NCBI GenBank assembly: GCA_037045155.1
Contig: JBAOIG010000002.1
Span: forward strand, 1 to 64,000
Length of the DNA: 64,000 nucleotides
Direction: 5' to 3'
Source: Thermomicrobiales bacterium
GTDB taxonomy: Bacteria; Chloroflexota; Chloroflexia; Thermomicrobiales; CFX8
Part shown: one piece after another, positions 11,501-21,233 of the stretch
Position numbering within the stretch: position 1 is the first letter of the stretch
Layout: the number at the start of each line of letters is the position of its first letter
Notes under the pieces: model-generated
The model's database searches: none
Told to the model about the DNA's origin: nothing
The model's input: only the letters and a program-made list of their open reading frames with translations
Position numbers and translations under genes: made by a program

Positions 11501-14176
11501 ACCGCGGGCTCCCCCGCACACGCGGGGATCGACCCGCGCTGCGAGTCTTCGCGAGCTGGCCGAGCCTGCGGCTCCCCCGCACACGCGGGGATCGACCCCA
11601 CGTCGCGCCGAGCGCTCGCCGAGCGGCACGTGGCTCCCCCGCACACGCGGGGATCGACCCTGCGCACGGCCGCAGCGCTCCGGCGCGCATCGCGTGGCTC
11701 CCCCGCACACGCGGGGATCGACCCGCCGCGGCGCGCGACTGCTCGACGAGCGCCGTGGGCTCCCCCGCACACGCGGGGATCGACCCGCGACCACGGCTCC
11801 CGCCGACCGGATGCCGCGACGGCTCCCCCGCACACGCGGGGATCGACCCATCGCGCGATCGCAGGCGTACGTCGGCCGACGCGGGGCTCCCCCGCACACG
11901 CGGGGATCGACCCTCGGCGTGGCCGCGTCGCGCCGCTCTCGCAGGTCGGCTCCCCCGCACACGCGGGGATCGACCCCACGCGGCCGATCTGCCCGCGGCG
12001 CGGCGCTGCAGGCTCCCCCGCACACGCGGGGATCGACCCGCTCGACCGCGCGCGCTGGCAGCGCGGCGCCTGCGGGCTCCCCCGCACACGCGGGGATCGA
12101 CCCCGCCCGAGCACGCGTCGCGACCGAGCGTCGGTGCGTGGCTCCCCCGCACACGCGGGGATCGACCCTCGCTCGACGTGCGGCGACGCTTCACCCCGAG
12201 CATGGCTCCCCCGCACACGCGGGGATCGACCCGCGTCGCCTGGTGAGGTCGCGGAGGTCGCTCGCAGGCTCCCCCGCACACGCGGGGATCGACCCCGACG
12301 CCGAGCCGGTGACCTTCACGTCGCCGGAGGCTCCCCCGCACACGCGGGGATCGACCCGTGCCGCGTCGGGCTACCCGACGACTCCACCCAGGCTCCCCCG
12401 CACACGCGGGGATCGACCCGGCACCGGCGCGCGGTCGCCGCAGGTTGCATGCGGGCTCCCCCGCACACGCGGGGATCGACCCAGCGGTCGATGTCCGCCA
12501 GTCCGACGCGCGGCGCTGGCTCCCCCGCACACGCGGGGATCGACCCGTCCGGTCGGCGAACAGGCTCGTCGACGTCGTCGGCTCCCCCGCACACGCGGGG
12601 ATCGACCCCTCCGCGTGCGCGCCACGGTGCAGACGAACGCAGGCTCCCCCGCACACGCGGGGATCGACCCGCGTCGCTCGCCGCAGACGCTGATGCACCA
12701 TCGCGGCTCCCCCGCACACGCGGGGATCGACCCTCGTCGTCCGCCGTGGTCGCGCGATCCGCGCCACGGCTCCCCCGCACACGCGGGGATCGACCCCGAC
12801 GTCGGGCGTCGGCTCCGGCGCAGCGCCGACGGCTCCCCCGCACACGCGGGGATCGACCCGCATCGGGTGATCGACGCTCGCGGAAGCCGCCAGCGGCTCC
12901 CCCGCACACGCGGGGATCGACCCTGCCGCACGACCCTGCGGCACCGCCTCACACGCGGGCTCCCCCGCACACGCGGGGATCGACCCGCCCGGCGCGCGCG
13001 TCTCCCGGCTGCGGCGGCCGGCTCCCCCGCACACGCGGGGATCGACCCTCGACCGTCGCGCCGCTAGGGACCGCGTCGACGCGGCTCCCCCGCACACGCG
13101 GGGATCGACCCGTGTCGCCGGTGACGTCGGCTTCCGTGCGGCCGGGGCTCCCCCGCACACGCGGGGATCGACCCGCCGCTGTCGACGTCCTGCGACGACC
13201 GGACCGATGGCTCCCCCGCACACGCGGGGATCGACCCTACCGGCGCCCGCGCACCTGCTCGTAGCCGCCCGAGGCTCCCCCGCACACGCGGGGATCGACC
13301 CCACGCGCGGAGGCAGGTGCTCGGTGATCGTGGTGGCTCCCCCGCACACGCGGGGATCGACCCGTCGCGCGTCGTGTCGCTCCGTGGCCGACGCCATGGC
13401 TCCCCCGCACACGCGGGGATCGACCCTCGGAGCGAGTCGTAGTCGCCGACGGTCGCGAGACGGCTCCCCCGCACACGCGGGGATCGACCCGCCGGCTGTG
13501 GGCCGCGCGAGATTCTGGCGGCGAAGGCTCCCCCGCACACGCGGGGATCGACCCACGCCACCGGCATCGACCGCGCAGGACGAGGTCGGCTCCCCCGCAC
13601 ACGCGGGGATCGACCCGTCACGCGGTGCATGCGGTCCGCGCATGGTCGGGGCTCCCCCGCACACGCGGGGATCGACCCGATCGCTCCGCGGTGACGCGCG
13701 GCGAGTCGCAGTCGGCTCCCCCGCACACGCGGGGATCGACCCTCGACGCGGCCTTCGCGTCCCCGGCTGCGAGAGCGGCTCCCCCGCACACGCGGGGATC
13801 GACCCCTCGGACGGACGGGAGCGCTTCAGCCGCGCCGGCTCCCCCGCACACGCGGGGATCGACCCTGGTCGATGGACGCCGGGAGACCGTGGCGATAGCG
13901 GGCTCCCCCGCACACGCGGGGATCGACCCGTCGGCGCATCCGCGCGGACGTCGGCGCGGGCGACGGCTCCCCCGCACACGCGGGGATCGACCCGCCGATG
14001 CCCGCGGGACTCGGTCGTCACGGCTCGGCAGGCTCCCCCGCACACGCGGGGATCGACCCCCGCGCCGCGCACGTGCTCGGTCGCCGCGCGCGAGGCTCCC
14101 CCGCACACGCGGGGATCGACCCGAGACAACGAAGCGTCGGGCGCTCCGAGGATGGGCTCCCCCGCACACGCGGGGG
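8574..14176 (+). CRISPR. type I-E CRISPR array, 90 repeats and 89 spacers
   Basis: I counted 90 repeat starts from 8574 to 14155. The 29-base repeat begins GGCTCCCCCGC and ends GCGGGGATCGACCC; the CCCCCGC/GCGGGG arms form the Cas6e hairpin and the last eight bases (ATCGACCC) correspond to the I-E 5-prime crRNA handle, so transcription runs on the + strand away from the cas genes. Every repeat I read is identical except the last (14155), which keeps about 21 bases and then diverges, marking the leader-distal end. Repeat-to-repeat spacing varies from 57 to 66 bases (mostly 62-64), so spacers are 28-37 bases, less regular than usual for I-E. By eye the leader-proximal spacers are about 80-90% GC and the distal ones nearer 70%. 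Protospacers cannot be identified without a search. Confidence 0.97.
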
Positions 14177-14234
14177 AGGCTCACGCGCGCGGATGCGGCG
14201 CTACGGCCCTCGCCGGCTGGGCTACGCTCCGGGG

Positions 14235-14843
14235 ATGTCAGGCGACGCCGCACGCACCATCGACCCGGAGTTTCCCAACCTCGCGCCCGACGTCGTGGAC
14301 GGCTACCGCAACGCGCCGGAGACGATGCTCGCGGAGATCATCGACGGGGAGCTGCTGACGATGCCTCGCCCCCACCGTCAACACGTTCACGCGGCGTCGG
14401 CGCTCGGCGAGGAGCTGGGGCCGCCGTTCCGTCGAGGGCGCGGCGGACCTGGGGGGTGGGTGATCCTCGACGAACCGGAGCTGCACCTGGGGCCGCTCCC
14501 TGACGTCGTGATCCCCGACCTGGCCGGGTGGCGGCGCGAACGCATCCCCGCGGACTTCCTCGCCGGGACCGAGCCGCCCTTCATCCCCCTCGCGCCGGAC
14601 TGGTGTTGCGAGGTGCTCTCGCCCTCGACGGAGCGGGTCGACCGCGGGCGCAAGCTGGCGATCTACCATCGGGAGGGCGTCGGCCACGTCTGGCTGGTGT
14701 CGCCGACGCTGCGCTCCGTGGAGGTGTACCGCCGGGCGGACATCGGCTGGCTGTTGGTCGCGACCTTCGAGGGAGACGCGGTCGTGCGCGCGGAGCCCTT
14801 CGACGCGGTGCCGCTCGAGCTCGCCGGACTGTGGGCGCTGTAG
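14235..14843 (+). CDS. Uma2 family protein (PD-(D/E)XK nuclease fold)
   Basis: A 202-residue protein of the Uma2/DUF820 family, which has a restriction-endonuclease-like fold and mostly unknown function. The family core is present: PDVVIPDLAGWRRER, then APDWCCEVLSPSTERVDRGR, then KLAIYHREGVGHVWLVSP. The acidic residues of PDVVIPD and the E of CEVLSPST fit the nuclease-type active site, followed by the K of DRGRKLAIY. The start at 14235 gives MSGDAARTIDPEFPNLAPD; earlier in-frame codons lie in the CRISPR array and are not used. It begins about 60 bases after the array ends. Uma2 genes are numerous in high-GC multicellular bacteria, so the position may be chance. Confidence 0.88.
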   Translation: MSGDAARTIDPEFPNLAPDVVDGYRNAPETMLAEIIDGELLTMPRPHRQHVHAASALGEELGPPFRRGRGGPGGWVILDEPELHLGPLPDVVIPDLAGWRRERIPADFLAGTEPPFIPLAPDWCCEVLSPSTERVDRGRKLAIYHREGVGHVWLVSPTLRSVEVYRRADIGWLLVATFEGDAVVRAEPFDAVPLELAGLWAL

Positions 14844-14865
14844 CCCGGCCCCCCTCCCCCTCCGA

Positions 14866-15771
14866 TCAATCCTCGTCAGGAAAGCGCGCCGTCGAGGCGA
14901 GCACCAGGTCGAGCGACGACGAGCCCAGCAGGTCGCGCTCGATGGTGTCGCAGACGCGGCTGAGCGCGAGGTCGTTGGGGTCGTGGCCGAAGGGGTTGTC
15001 GAGCTCCTGCCCGATGCCCTCGATCATCAGCACGGCGTACGCGACCATCATCGTCACCAGCGGCGTCAGGAACCCGACCTCCTCCACGAGGCTGAGCGGC
15101 AGCGTCGCGATGTAGAGCGCCACCATCCGCCGGAGGAGCAGCACGTAGCCGAGGGGCGTCGGGGTCTTGCGGATGCGCTCGCACCCGCCCAGGCTGTTGA
15201 CGAGGACCATCACCTCCTCCTCGACCCGCGCGACCATCGGCGCATCGAGCGCCCCGCGCCGCGCGTAGCCCGCCAGCAGCGACGAGATCTTCTCCGAGGC
15301 ATAGAGCGGCGGGCTCGGGTGCGCGGCCATCGCGGCGCGCTCGGCCTCCGGCAGCAGCTTGTCGATCTCTGGCCGCTCGGGCTCCTCCCGGAGCGAGCGT
15401 CGGGCGGCGTGCGCGAAGACCACCACCCAGGTCACGAACTCCCTCGCCTCCCCGACGTCGATGGCGGCGTGGCAGCGAGCCACGCGACCGAGGTTGCGCG
15501 ACGCGTTGACGATCGACCCCCAGAGGGTTCGGCCCTCCCAGAAGCGGTTGTAGGAGGTGTTGGTGCGGAAGGCGAGGATCAGCGCGATGACCGCGCCGGA
15601 GATCTCGTAGAGCCCGATGTTGAGCACCACGCGGTCGTTGAAGCGATGGGCGATCCAGAGGGCGGTGGCGATCAGCCCGAAGACCAGCACCCGGCGCATC
15701 AGCCCCGGCGCGAAGGATCCCCGCGGAGACACCAGCATGTGGAGCCAGTCGGTCTTCGCATAGGAGAGCAC
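14866..15771 (-). CDS. bestrophin family channel-like membrane protein
   Basis: A 301-residue protein of the bestrophin/UPF0187 family, the bacterial relatives of pentameric anion channels. The start MLSYAKTDWLHMLVSPRGS is followed by two membrane segments (about 27-45 and 53-67) and the family signature LAFRTNTSYNRFWEGRTLWG. Two further hydrophobic segments lie near residues 205-250 (LLLRRMVALYIATLPL and TPLVTMMVAYAVLMIEGIG), and the conserved C-terminal element IGQELDNPFGHDPNDL is intact. It converges with the Uma2 gene (23 bases apart) and diverges from the DUF4142 gene. No partner gene is evident; physiological ion selectivity cannot be read from sequence. Confidence 0.9.
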   Translation of the reverse strand: MLSYAKTDWLHMLVSPRGSFAPGLMRRVLVFGLIATALWIAHRFNDRVVLNIGLYEISGAVIALILAFRTNTSYNRFWEGRTLWGSIVNASRNLGRVARCHAAIDVGEAREFVTWVVVFAHAARRSLREEPERPEIDKLLPEAERAAMAAHPSPPLYASEKISSLLAGYARRGALDAPMVARVEEEVMVLVNSLGGCERIRKTPTPLGYVLLLRRMVALYIATLPLSLVEEVGFLTPLVTMMVAYAVLMIEGIGQELDNPFGHDPNDLALSRVCDTIERDLLGSSSLDLVLASTARFPDED

Positions 15772-15879
15772 CGGCCCTGGATCGATCCCTCACGAGCGAG
15801 CGTCAAGCGCGGCACCGCGGATGCAGCTTCGTAGGACGGCCCTCGGGCCGACCACAACACGCTCAGGAGGATAGAGGCC

Positions 15880-16476
15880 ATGCGACGACTGCTGCTCGGT
15901 GCCCTTGCGGGCGTCTTCATCCTCTCGGGTTCGCTCGCGACGGCGCAGGACGGCGGGCTCCGCGCCCCGCCGACGGAACAGGTGCCCGGAGGCACCGGCA
16001 TGGGCGGGCTCGACTCCCCCGACATGACCCTCAGCGAGGGTGAGATCGTGGCGACGGTGGCCGCGTTCAACCGCGGCGAGATCACCCTGGGCACCTTCGC
16101 GCAGGGCCGCGCTTCCAGCCGCGCGCTGAGGGAGTTCGCTCGCTCGATGGTGACCGCGCACACGGAGGCCGGCACGCGGATGTCGGCGCTCGCGCAGCGG
16201 CTCAACCTCACGTCCATCGAGGGCACCGAGAGCCTGAGGCTGACCGCCGAGGCGACGGCCACCCGGCAGCAGCTCTCTCGCCTCCGCGGCGGCGTCTTCG
16301 ACCGCGCCTTTCTCGACGCGCAGATCGCGTCCCACGGCGAGCTGCTCGAGCTGCTCGACCACAAGCTGATCCCGTCGGCCCACGCGGCCGACCTGCGCAC
16401 CGCGCTGCAGAGCGACATCCGACCCATGGTGGCCGCGCACCTCGCCCACGCTCGCAGCCTGCGCAGGCGGCTGTGA
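15880..16476 (+). CDS. DUF4142 exported protein
   Basis: A 198-residue secreted protein. MRRLLLGALAGVFILSGSLATAQ is a clear Sec signal peptide with a probable cleavage after the ATAQ region. The mature part matches the DUF4142 helical-bundle family, which is ferritin-like in fold: EIVATVAAFNRGEITLGTFA, then ALREFARSMVTAHTEAGTRM, then a C-terminal region with IASHGELLELLDHKLIP and HLAHARSLRRRL. A ribosome-binding site (AGGAGG) lies about 10 bases before the ATG. Role unknown; family members are periplasmic or outer-membrane associated and common in Myxococcota and other soil proteobacteria. Confidence 0.85.
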   Translation: MRRLLLGALAGVFILSGSLATAQDGGLRAPPTEQVPGGTGMGGLDSPDMTLSEGEIVATVAAFNRGEITLGTFAQGRASSRALREFARSMVTAHTEAGTRMSALAQRLNLTSIEGTESLRLTAEATATRQQLSRLRGGVFDRAFLDAQIASHGELLELLDHKLIPSAHAADLRTALQSDIRPMVAAHLAHARSLRRRL

Positions 16477-16531
16477 CTCACTCCCTCGGTGTCGCACTGC
16501 CGCCATGGTGTGGCGGCGCTGCCGTGCGCGG

Positions 16532-16982
16532 CTAACGGCTGGTGCCGGTCGGCACCGACCCGCGGCTCGTCGGGCTTCGGCTCGCTCTCCACCGACGACT
16601 CGCCCACCCATCGGCCGATCGACATCAGGATCAGGTCGCGCGCCTGCTCGGGCGTGCGGTCGGAGACCTCGATGATGAGCCGCTTGAACTCGTCGTGCTG
16701 GAGATCGATCGCGACCGCCTTCGTGTCGTCGCGCACGTCGCAGAACACGTTGCCCGTGCCGTCGGCCATCACGAGCGTACCGGCGAGCACGTTGCCCGGG
16801 CTGTGCACCCCGCGAAACTGCGACTCCACCGGCATGTACATCACCTTCGAGATGTCGGGCCGCGCGGTGACCCCTGTGATGTGCGCGAGGGGAACGGTGA
16901 TCGAGCTTCGCAGCGCCAGGATCTTGTCGAAGCCCTCGACGGTCACGAGGAGCGCGCTGTCCTTGATTTCGATTGTTGCCAT
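16532..16982 (-). CDS. conserved PH-like hypothetical protein, C-terminus uncertain
   Basis: The N-terminal 125 residues look like a real small protein: MATIEIKDSALLVTVEGFDK, ALRSSITVPLAHITGVTARP, then GNVFCDVRDDTKAVAIDLQH and DEFKRLIIEVSDRTPEQARD. This beta-rich pattern resembles the small soluble proteins often annotated as PH-domain-like or hypothetical in actinobacteria and myxobacteria. The frame as given runs on to 15699, entirely antisense to the DUF4142 gene, and the extra 280 residues are not protein-like. A TAG in the next frame at 16532-16534 would end the protein at about 150 residues after one indel, so I place the end there. The start ATG at 16982 is preceded by GGAGG. Confidence 0.6.
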
Positions 16983-17126
16983 CGGAGACCTCCGGGGCGA
17001 TGCGCGACCCCCGCCACGCGATGGGACACCGCGTTGCAGACGCCGCGCCTCAGCTCATGCCTGTTGCCCTCGGGCACGCCTGTCAATGTGCGGCCCGGTG
17101 GCGCACCGCCCTCGGGGAGAGCGCGC

Positions 17127-19088
17127 TCAGGCCTTGTTGGCGAGGGCGCGCTGCATGAGGTCGGTCATGCGCTGGGCGAAGCGGTGCGGGTCGTCGCGGG
17201 GTCGAGCCCTCGGTGAGCAGCGCCTGGTCGTAGAGGAGCTCGATCCACTCGTCGAGCTGGCGTCGTCGCCGGCGTCGCGGCGCGCGCCTGGATGCGCCTC
17301 CATCAGCGGGTGCGTCGGGTTGAGCTCGAGCACCCGCGTCGGACGGCGGCACCTCGCGCCCGTGGGCGCGCAGCAGGCGCTCCATCGCGGGGTTCATCGC
17401 CGCCCGGCGGGACCACCAGGCAGGCCGGGCGAGTCCGTGAGCCGCGTCGAGCTGCGCACCTCGTCGCACCCGCGCGCCGAGCACCGACTTCACGCGCGCT
17501 CGACGAGCGGCTTGATCGCGCCTCGCGGCGGCCTCCTCGCTCCTGCTTCGCCTCGGCGGCTCGCGTCGAGCTTGAGGTCGGCGCCATCGCCACGTTGACC
17601 AGCTTCTTCCCCTGGAACTCCCGCAGCCCGTCGGCCGCCAGCGTGTCGATGGGATCGGTGAGGTAGAGCACCTCGTAGCCGCGCGTCGCGCAGCGCCTCC
17701 AGGTGCGGCGACTCGGCGGCCGCCTGCCGCGACTCGCCGATGGACGTAGTAGATCGCCTCCTGCCCCTCCTTCATGCGCGCGACGTACTCCGCGAGCGAG
17801 GTGATGCCCGTCGCCGTGCGAGCTCTCGAAGCGCACCGAGCTGCCCGAGGCGCTCGCGGTACTCGTAGTCGATGGTGCAGGCCCTCCTTGAGCGACGCGC
17901 GCCGAACTGCGCCCAGAAGGTCGCGTAGTCCGTCGGGCGTCGTCCTTGGCGAGCTCGTCGAGCCGGTCGAGGGTCTTCTTCGCGACCTGCTTCTTGATGG
18001 CGCGCACCACCGCGGAGTCCTGCAGGGTCTCGCGGGAGACGTTGAGCGGCAGGTCGTCGGAGTCGACGAGCGCCGCGCACGAAGCGCAGCCACGAGCGGC
18101 AGCAGCGCGTCGCAGTCGTCCATGATGAAGACGCGCTTCACGAAGAGGCTGCACGCCCGCGGCGCCCTTCGCCCGGAGTGTCGATGTCGAAGGGCGGCGC
18201 CTCGGGACGTAGAGCAGCCCGGTGAACTCCTGCGTGCCCTCGACCTTGAAGTGCGTCCACGCGAGCGGCTCCTCCCAGTCGTGGGTGAGGTGCTTGTAGA
18301 ACTCCTCGTACTGCTCCGTCGGTGATCTCGCCTGCGCGGCCGCTGCCAGAGCGCGCTCGCCTGGTTGATCGCCTCGAAGGCGGGCTCCTCGGCCTTGGGC
18401 TCCTCGCCCTCCTTGGGCTCCTCCTTCTCGCCGCAGCTCGATCGGGTGGCCGACGAAGTCGGAGTACTTCTGCACCAGCTCGCGCAGGCTGCCAGCGTCT
18501 GGAGGAAGTCCTTCTGGTCGTCGCTTGAGGTGGAGGATCACCGAGGTGCCCGCGCTCGCGCGCTCGGCGGGCTCGACGGTGAAGCCGTCGCTTGGCGTCG
18601 GAGGCCCAGCGCCAGGCCTCGTCGCTGCCCGCCGGCGCGGGACGACCACCGTCGACCCGGTCGGCCACCAGGTACGGCGCAGTAGAAGCCCACGCCGAAC
18701 TGCCCGATGAGCGTCAGGTCGGGCTTTCCCGCCTCTGGCCTTCAGCGACTCCAGGAACTTCTTCGAGCCCCGAGCTGCGCGATGGTGCCCAGGTTCTCGA
18801 CGAGCTCGTCGTGGGTCATCCCGACGCCGTTGTCGTCGATGGTCAGCGTGCCCGCGGCCTCGTCGGGGATCAGCCGGATGCGCAGCGGCGTCCTCGCCCA
18901 GTCAGCCCGGGCCTCGGTGAGCGACGCGGAAGCGCAGCTTGTCGATGCGCGTCGGAGGCGTTGGAGATCAGCTCGCGGAGGAAGACCTCGCGGTGGCTGT
19001 AGAGCGAGTGGATCACCAGGTCGAGGACCTGGCTCACCTCTGCCTGGAACGAGTGGTGTTCGGGTGCGTGCGCTTCGGTGGTTCCCAT
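17127..19088 (-). CDS. htpG: molecular chaperone HtpG (Hsp90), frame-disrupted
   Basis: HtpG is the bacterial Hsp90, an ATP-dependent cytosolic chaperone. Starting at 19088 ([20 protein letters not shown]) the family landmarks appear in order but in changing frames: [72 protein letters not shown], then YQALLTEG-like text and RALANKA before the TGA at 17127-17129. The uncorrected span of 1962 bases fits the usual 630-650 residues. I count roughly 30 single-base changes, mostly insertions of C or G (for example an extra G in the codon pair for AY of FYCAY). Conserved text on both sides of every break argues for consensus error, not a pseudogene. Confidence 0.9.
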
Positions 19089-19137
19089 GGGGCGAGGCTG
19101 ATAACCAGCCGCGCGCCACGGCTCAAGCCCTACGGGC

Positions 19138-20739
19138 TCATTCCATGTAAGAAGGCGAGAGGAAGGCGTCGCGGTGGGCCCACAGCTCGTCGGCCACCTC
19201 CGCGGGCACACCCTCGGTCACCGCCGCGATGGCCGCGTCGACGTCCCCGCCCTCGGCCGCCGACCGCCCCGCGCGCCGGGCGATCTCGCCCGCCGCCTGG
19301 AGCACCATCCGCGCGGTCATCTGCCCGACCATCCCGCCGAGCGACTGGAGCGCCTCGCCCTGGGCCCGCGCCTCGGACTCCGACTCCGCCCGCATCACCC
19401 GGATCTGCTCCATCGCCGCCGCCAGCTTGCGCGCATAGCGATCGCGGTAGCCCTGAGCCTCCCGCGCCGCCCGCTCCGCCGCCTCGATGCGCTCCAGCGT
19501 GTCCGTCGCGTAGTTGCCGAGCGCCTCCCGGGTCGCCTCCAGCTCCCGCTCCAGGTCGGCCGCCATCGCCTGCGCCGATGCGACCGCCTCCGCGGCCTTC
19601 GACTGCGCCGAAGCGACCTCCTCCGCCGCCTTCGACTGCGCCGATGCGACCTCCTCCGCCGCCTTCGACTGCACCGAAGCGACCTCCTCCGCCGCCTTCG
19701 ACTGCACCGAAGCGACCTCCTCGGCCGCCTCCCTCAGCGCCGCCGAGGCCTCGTCCGCCGCCTCCCTCAGCGCCGTCGAATACTCCTGGTGGATGGCAGC
19801 CACCGCGTCCAGGTGCTCTGCCCGCAGCGACTCCGCGGACAGCTCTCGCGCCTCGTCCATCGCCCGCTTCATGGCCACCGTCGCCTCCTCGGCGGCGATG
19901 CGCGCGGCCCGCTCGGCGGCGAGCTCCTCGGCCTGCTCGTCTTCCATGGCGCGCAGGGCCATCGCGTGCGCCGCCCTCGCCGCCTCGAAGCGCGACACCA
20001 GGGCGTCCTGCGCCGCCTCGGACTCCTCCCGGGCGCGAGCCACCGCGGCGGACAGCTCCGCCCGCACCGCGGCCAGCTCCCGGGCGTGGGCGTCGAGGAG
20101 CCGCTGCCGCTCGGCGTTGGCGACGTGCAGCGCCGCCCGCAGGCCCGCCGCGTCGTTGGCCAGCTCGCCCAGCTGACGCCGCGCCTCGTCGCGCTCCCGG
20201 GTGCGCTCGTCGGCGTAGCGCTGCCACTCGTGCACCGTGCCGTCGGCCTGCATCAGCGCGCTGGCCGCGTGCTCTCGCTCCTGGCGCACCGCCTCGAGGG
20301 CGCGGCTCAGCGTGGCCCGCTCGGCCTCGATGGACTGGAACACCCCGTCGCGGGAGCGCAGCCGCTCCTCGAGCTCGGTGCGCTCGCGCTTCAGCCGCTC
20401 GACGACCTCCCTGGCCTCGTGGATGGCGCGGTCGCGCCCGACGTGGTGGGTCTTGAGCGCCAGGATCTCGCTGTCCTTGCGGGCCAGGGCCTCGCGCAGC
20501 AGGGCCAGCCGCCGCCCGGCGCCGTCGCCGTTGCGGGTGGCCTCGTCGAGCTCGCGCTGCGCCCGGTGGAGGGTCTCTACCTCGCGGCGGAGCTGCGCGT
20601 TCTCGGTCACGAGCTGGTCGCGGTGCCTCGCGAGCTGCTGGGCCGCCGCGTGCGTCGCCCGGAACTCCTGCTCCGGCACGAAGGACGGCAGCTCGTTGTG
20701 CGTGTCGACCGAGCCCGGGTTTTCGTAGTTCAACGCCAT
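19138..20739 (-). CDS. large coiled-coil protein with 11-residue repeats
   Basis: A 533-residue, clean frame rich in A, E and R. From about residue 30 to 480 it is one long predicted coiled coil ([20 protein letters not shown], then [18 protein letters not shown]). Between about residues 338 and 392 there is a tandem 11-residue repeat, [22 protein letters not shown], four to five copies, a period consistent with a right-handed (hendecad) coiled coil. The C-terminal 70 residues ([20 protein letters not shown] onward) may be a short globular or anchoring helix region. No signal peptide or membrane segment. Function unknown: scaffold, cytoskeletal or polar-localisation proteins of this look are frequent in myxobacteria. 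Confidence 0.8.
   Translation of the reverse strand: MALNYENPGSVDTHNELPSFVPEQEFRATHAAAQQLARHRDQLVTENAQLRREVETLHRAQRELDEATRNGDGAGRRLALLREALARKDSEILALKTHHVGRDRAIHEAREVVERLKRERTELEERLRSRDGVFQSIEAERATLSRALEAVRQEREHAASALMQADGTVHEWQRYADERTRERDEARRQLGELANDAAGLRAALHVANAERQRLLDAHARELAAVRAELSAAVARAREESEAAQDALVSRFEAARAAHAMALRAMEDEQAEELAAERAARIAAEEATVAMKRAMDEARELSAESLRAEHLDAVAAIHQEYSTALREAADEASAALREAAEEVASVQSKAAEEVASVQSKAAEEVASAQSKAAEEVASAQSKAAEAVASAQAMAADLERELEATREALGNYATDTLERIEAAERAAREAQGYRDRYARKLAAAMEQIRVMRAESESEARAQGEALQSLGGMVGQMTARMVLQAAGEIARRAGRSAAEGGDVDAAIAAVTEGVPAEVADELWAHRDAFLSPSYME
19562..19727. repeat. 33-bp tandem repeat inside the coiled-coil gene
   Basis: Copies beginning GCCTTCGACTG start at 19595, 19628, 19661 and 19694, exactly 33 bases apart, with a degenerate fifth copy from about 19562. 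Differences between copies are single substitutions (C/A and T/A at two sites). Each copy encodes one 11-residue unit, so copy-number change keeps the frame. Confidence 0.85.
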
Positions 20740-20852
20740 GAAGCTCTCTCACCTCCACGACGGGCCTTGGCCTACATGGTGGGTGCGGGTCCAGTTTTCG
20801 ACCGAGATCGCTTTGACGCCTCCCGCCAGGAGCGGTCACGCTCGGGGCCGCC

Positions 20853-21209
20853 ATGACGTACCCCACCCCCGGTCCGAACGTCCCCTACGGCATCAACCCC
20901 CAGTACGACCCGCGGATGGCCCGCGCGGCGCAGCTCGCCGAGAGCGCCCGCAACTGGCTCATCATCTGCGGCATCGGCTGGTTCGTGGGCTTCATGTGGA
21001 TCACCGGCCCGCTGGCCTGGTACCAGGCCAACCAGTTCGCCCGAGACTTCCAGACCATGGGCCTCGCGCCGCCCAGCGAGGTCACCAACCTCCGACTGCT
21101 CGGCATCATCACCACCATCGTGGTCGCGGTGGGCTTCCTCTTCCTCATGGTGGCGCTCGCCGTGATGTTCATCGGCTTCGCCTCCTACGGCGGCTTCAAC
21201 CCCCGCTGA
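20853..21209 (+). CDS. small two-helix membrane protein
   Basis: A 118-residue protein with a proline/tyrosine-rich N-terminus ([20 protein letters not shown]) and two strong membrane segments, about 34-57 ([20 protein letters not shown]) and 83-108 ([20 protein letters not shown]). The loop between them is about 25 residues. Start at the ATG at 20853, just after a GGGGCC-rich stretch; the ribosome-binding site is weak. It diverges from the coiled-coil gene. I do not recognise a family; similar small proteins with a P/Y-rich cytosolic tail are frequent next to coiled-coil or trafficking-type genes, but that is inference. Confidence 0.7.
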   Translation: MTYPTPGPNVPYGINPQYDPRMARAAQLAESARNWLIICGIGWFVGFMWITGPLAWYQANQFARDFQTMGLAPPSEVTNLRLLGIITTIVVAVGFLFLMVALAVMFIGFASYGGFNPR

Positions 21210-21233
21210 CCCGCCGCTCCCGGCGGCCCTTCG

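Noticed and set aside
8484..14129. Very long open frames (up to 1881 residues) on both strands across the CRISPR array
   Set aside because: Their translations are repeats of the array itself (for example PPHTRGST, SPAHAGIDP, SIPACAGEP), a well-known artefact of GC-rich I-E arrays with no stop codons.
15699..16531. Extension of the PH-like gene to 427 residues
   Set aside because: Antisense to the DUF4142 gene and not protein-like; a stop in the adjacent frame ends the gene at about 150 residues.
17127..19088. Insertions always falling at codon boundaries, as in a programmed frameshift code
   Set aside because: Many insertions can be placed inside codons or homopolymers equally well, and alternative amino acids fit the family; random indel error explains the data.
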